This document shows positions 25,018 through 25,113 of a stretch of 25,113 nt of DNA, piece by piece; position 1 is the stretch's first letter; every line of letters starts with the position of its first letter. The notes under the pieces are model-generated. The model ran no database searches. It was not told the origin of the DNA and saw only the letters and a program-made list of their open reading frames with translations. Source of the DNA: CAZXBB01 sp964638815. GTDB taxonomy: Bacteria; Planctomycetota; Phycisphaerae; Phycisphaerales; SM1A02. The translations under genes and the position numbers were made by a program. The stretch is taken from positions 1-25,113 of the forward strand of contig CAZXBB010000045.1 of NCBI GenBank assembly GCA_964638815.1, written 5' to 3'.

Positions 25018-25113
25018 GCAGCCGGTTGAAGAACTGCGGCGTTGCCCGAGTGCGATGCTTTTCGTCGTGGCAAGGAGCCGAACCGACGCCGTATTTGACG
25101 ATACAGCGAGGTT
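25017..25113. repeat. possible end of a repeated / mobile element
   Basis: The last 97 bases carry no gene. They open with agcagccggttgaagaact and continue ctgcggcgttgcccgag. From memory this resembles the ends of a short repeated element found near transposases in planctomycete-like genomes. A small inverted repeat GTAT/ATAC lies at the far end. Only one end is in view, so neither a partner inverted repeat nor a target duplication can be checked. Confidence 0.3.

Overview
The window is high-GC bacterial chromosome, most likely from a planctomycete, and the class Phycisphaerae is my best guess. The main clue is a family of secreted proteins ending in paired Ca-binding dockerin-type repeats with a Cys/Trp-rich signature. 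A solitary release-factor-like protein, an HpnN-like RND exporter and scattered ribosomal operons fit the same origin. This is inference from protein style, not a phylogeny.

Left part (1-9.4 kb, all minus strand, transcribed right to left): rplK-rplA-rplJ-rplL run as a compact operon from a sigma70-like promoter and stop at a strong intrinsic terminator behind rplL. In most bacteria rpoB would follow at once. Here about 4.8 kb intervenes, carrying three paralogous exported dockerin proteins. One is intact and long, with a structured 270-base leader and its own terminator. One is intact and short. One is frameshifted at a 9-bp direct repeat. The 5' part of rpoB (769 codons) then runs off the left edge.

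Middle (9.5-14.8 kb, minus): a UPF0173 metal-dependent hydrolase, an M20 amidohydrolase, and a tight operon of S41 C-terminal processing peptidase, tsaD (tRNA t6A synthesis) and a GGQ release-factor-like protein. tsaD seems to begin at a CTG that overlaps the stop codon of the peptidase gene. Divergent from this operon, on the plus strand, are hflX (ribosome-rescue GTPase) and a coupled uncharacterised gene with a possible degenerate PD-(D/E)XK nuclease core.

Right part (17.3-25 kb): an inositol-monophosphatase family enzyme (minus), an M29-type aminopeptidase (plus), a large HpnN-like MMPL/RND exporter (minus), a stand-alone GspE N-terminal-domain protein (plus), a DUF1573-type lipoprotein (minus), tRNA-Phe(GAA) with a good promoter (minus), and a nitrilase-family amidase (minus). 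The last about 95 bases look like the edge of a repeated element.

The most striking genome-level pattern concerns start sites. Seven genes without a Shine-Dalgarno sequence each carry a TAnnnT -10-like hexamer 5-9 bases before the start codon, as in leaderless transcription. Genes with a clear Shine-Dalgarno do not show this. Apart from the dockerin cluster, most genes are housekeeping (translation, tRNA modification, protein turnover, envelope export). I saw no phage, CRISPR, defence or biosynthetic cluster.
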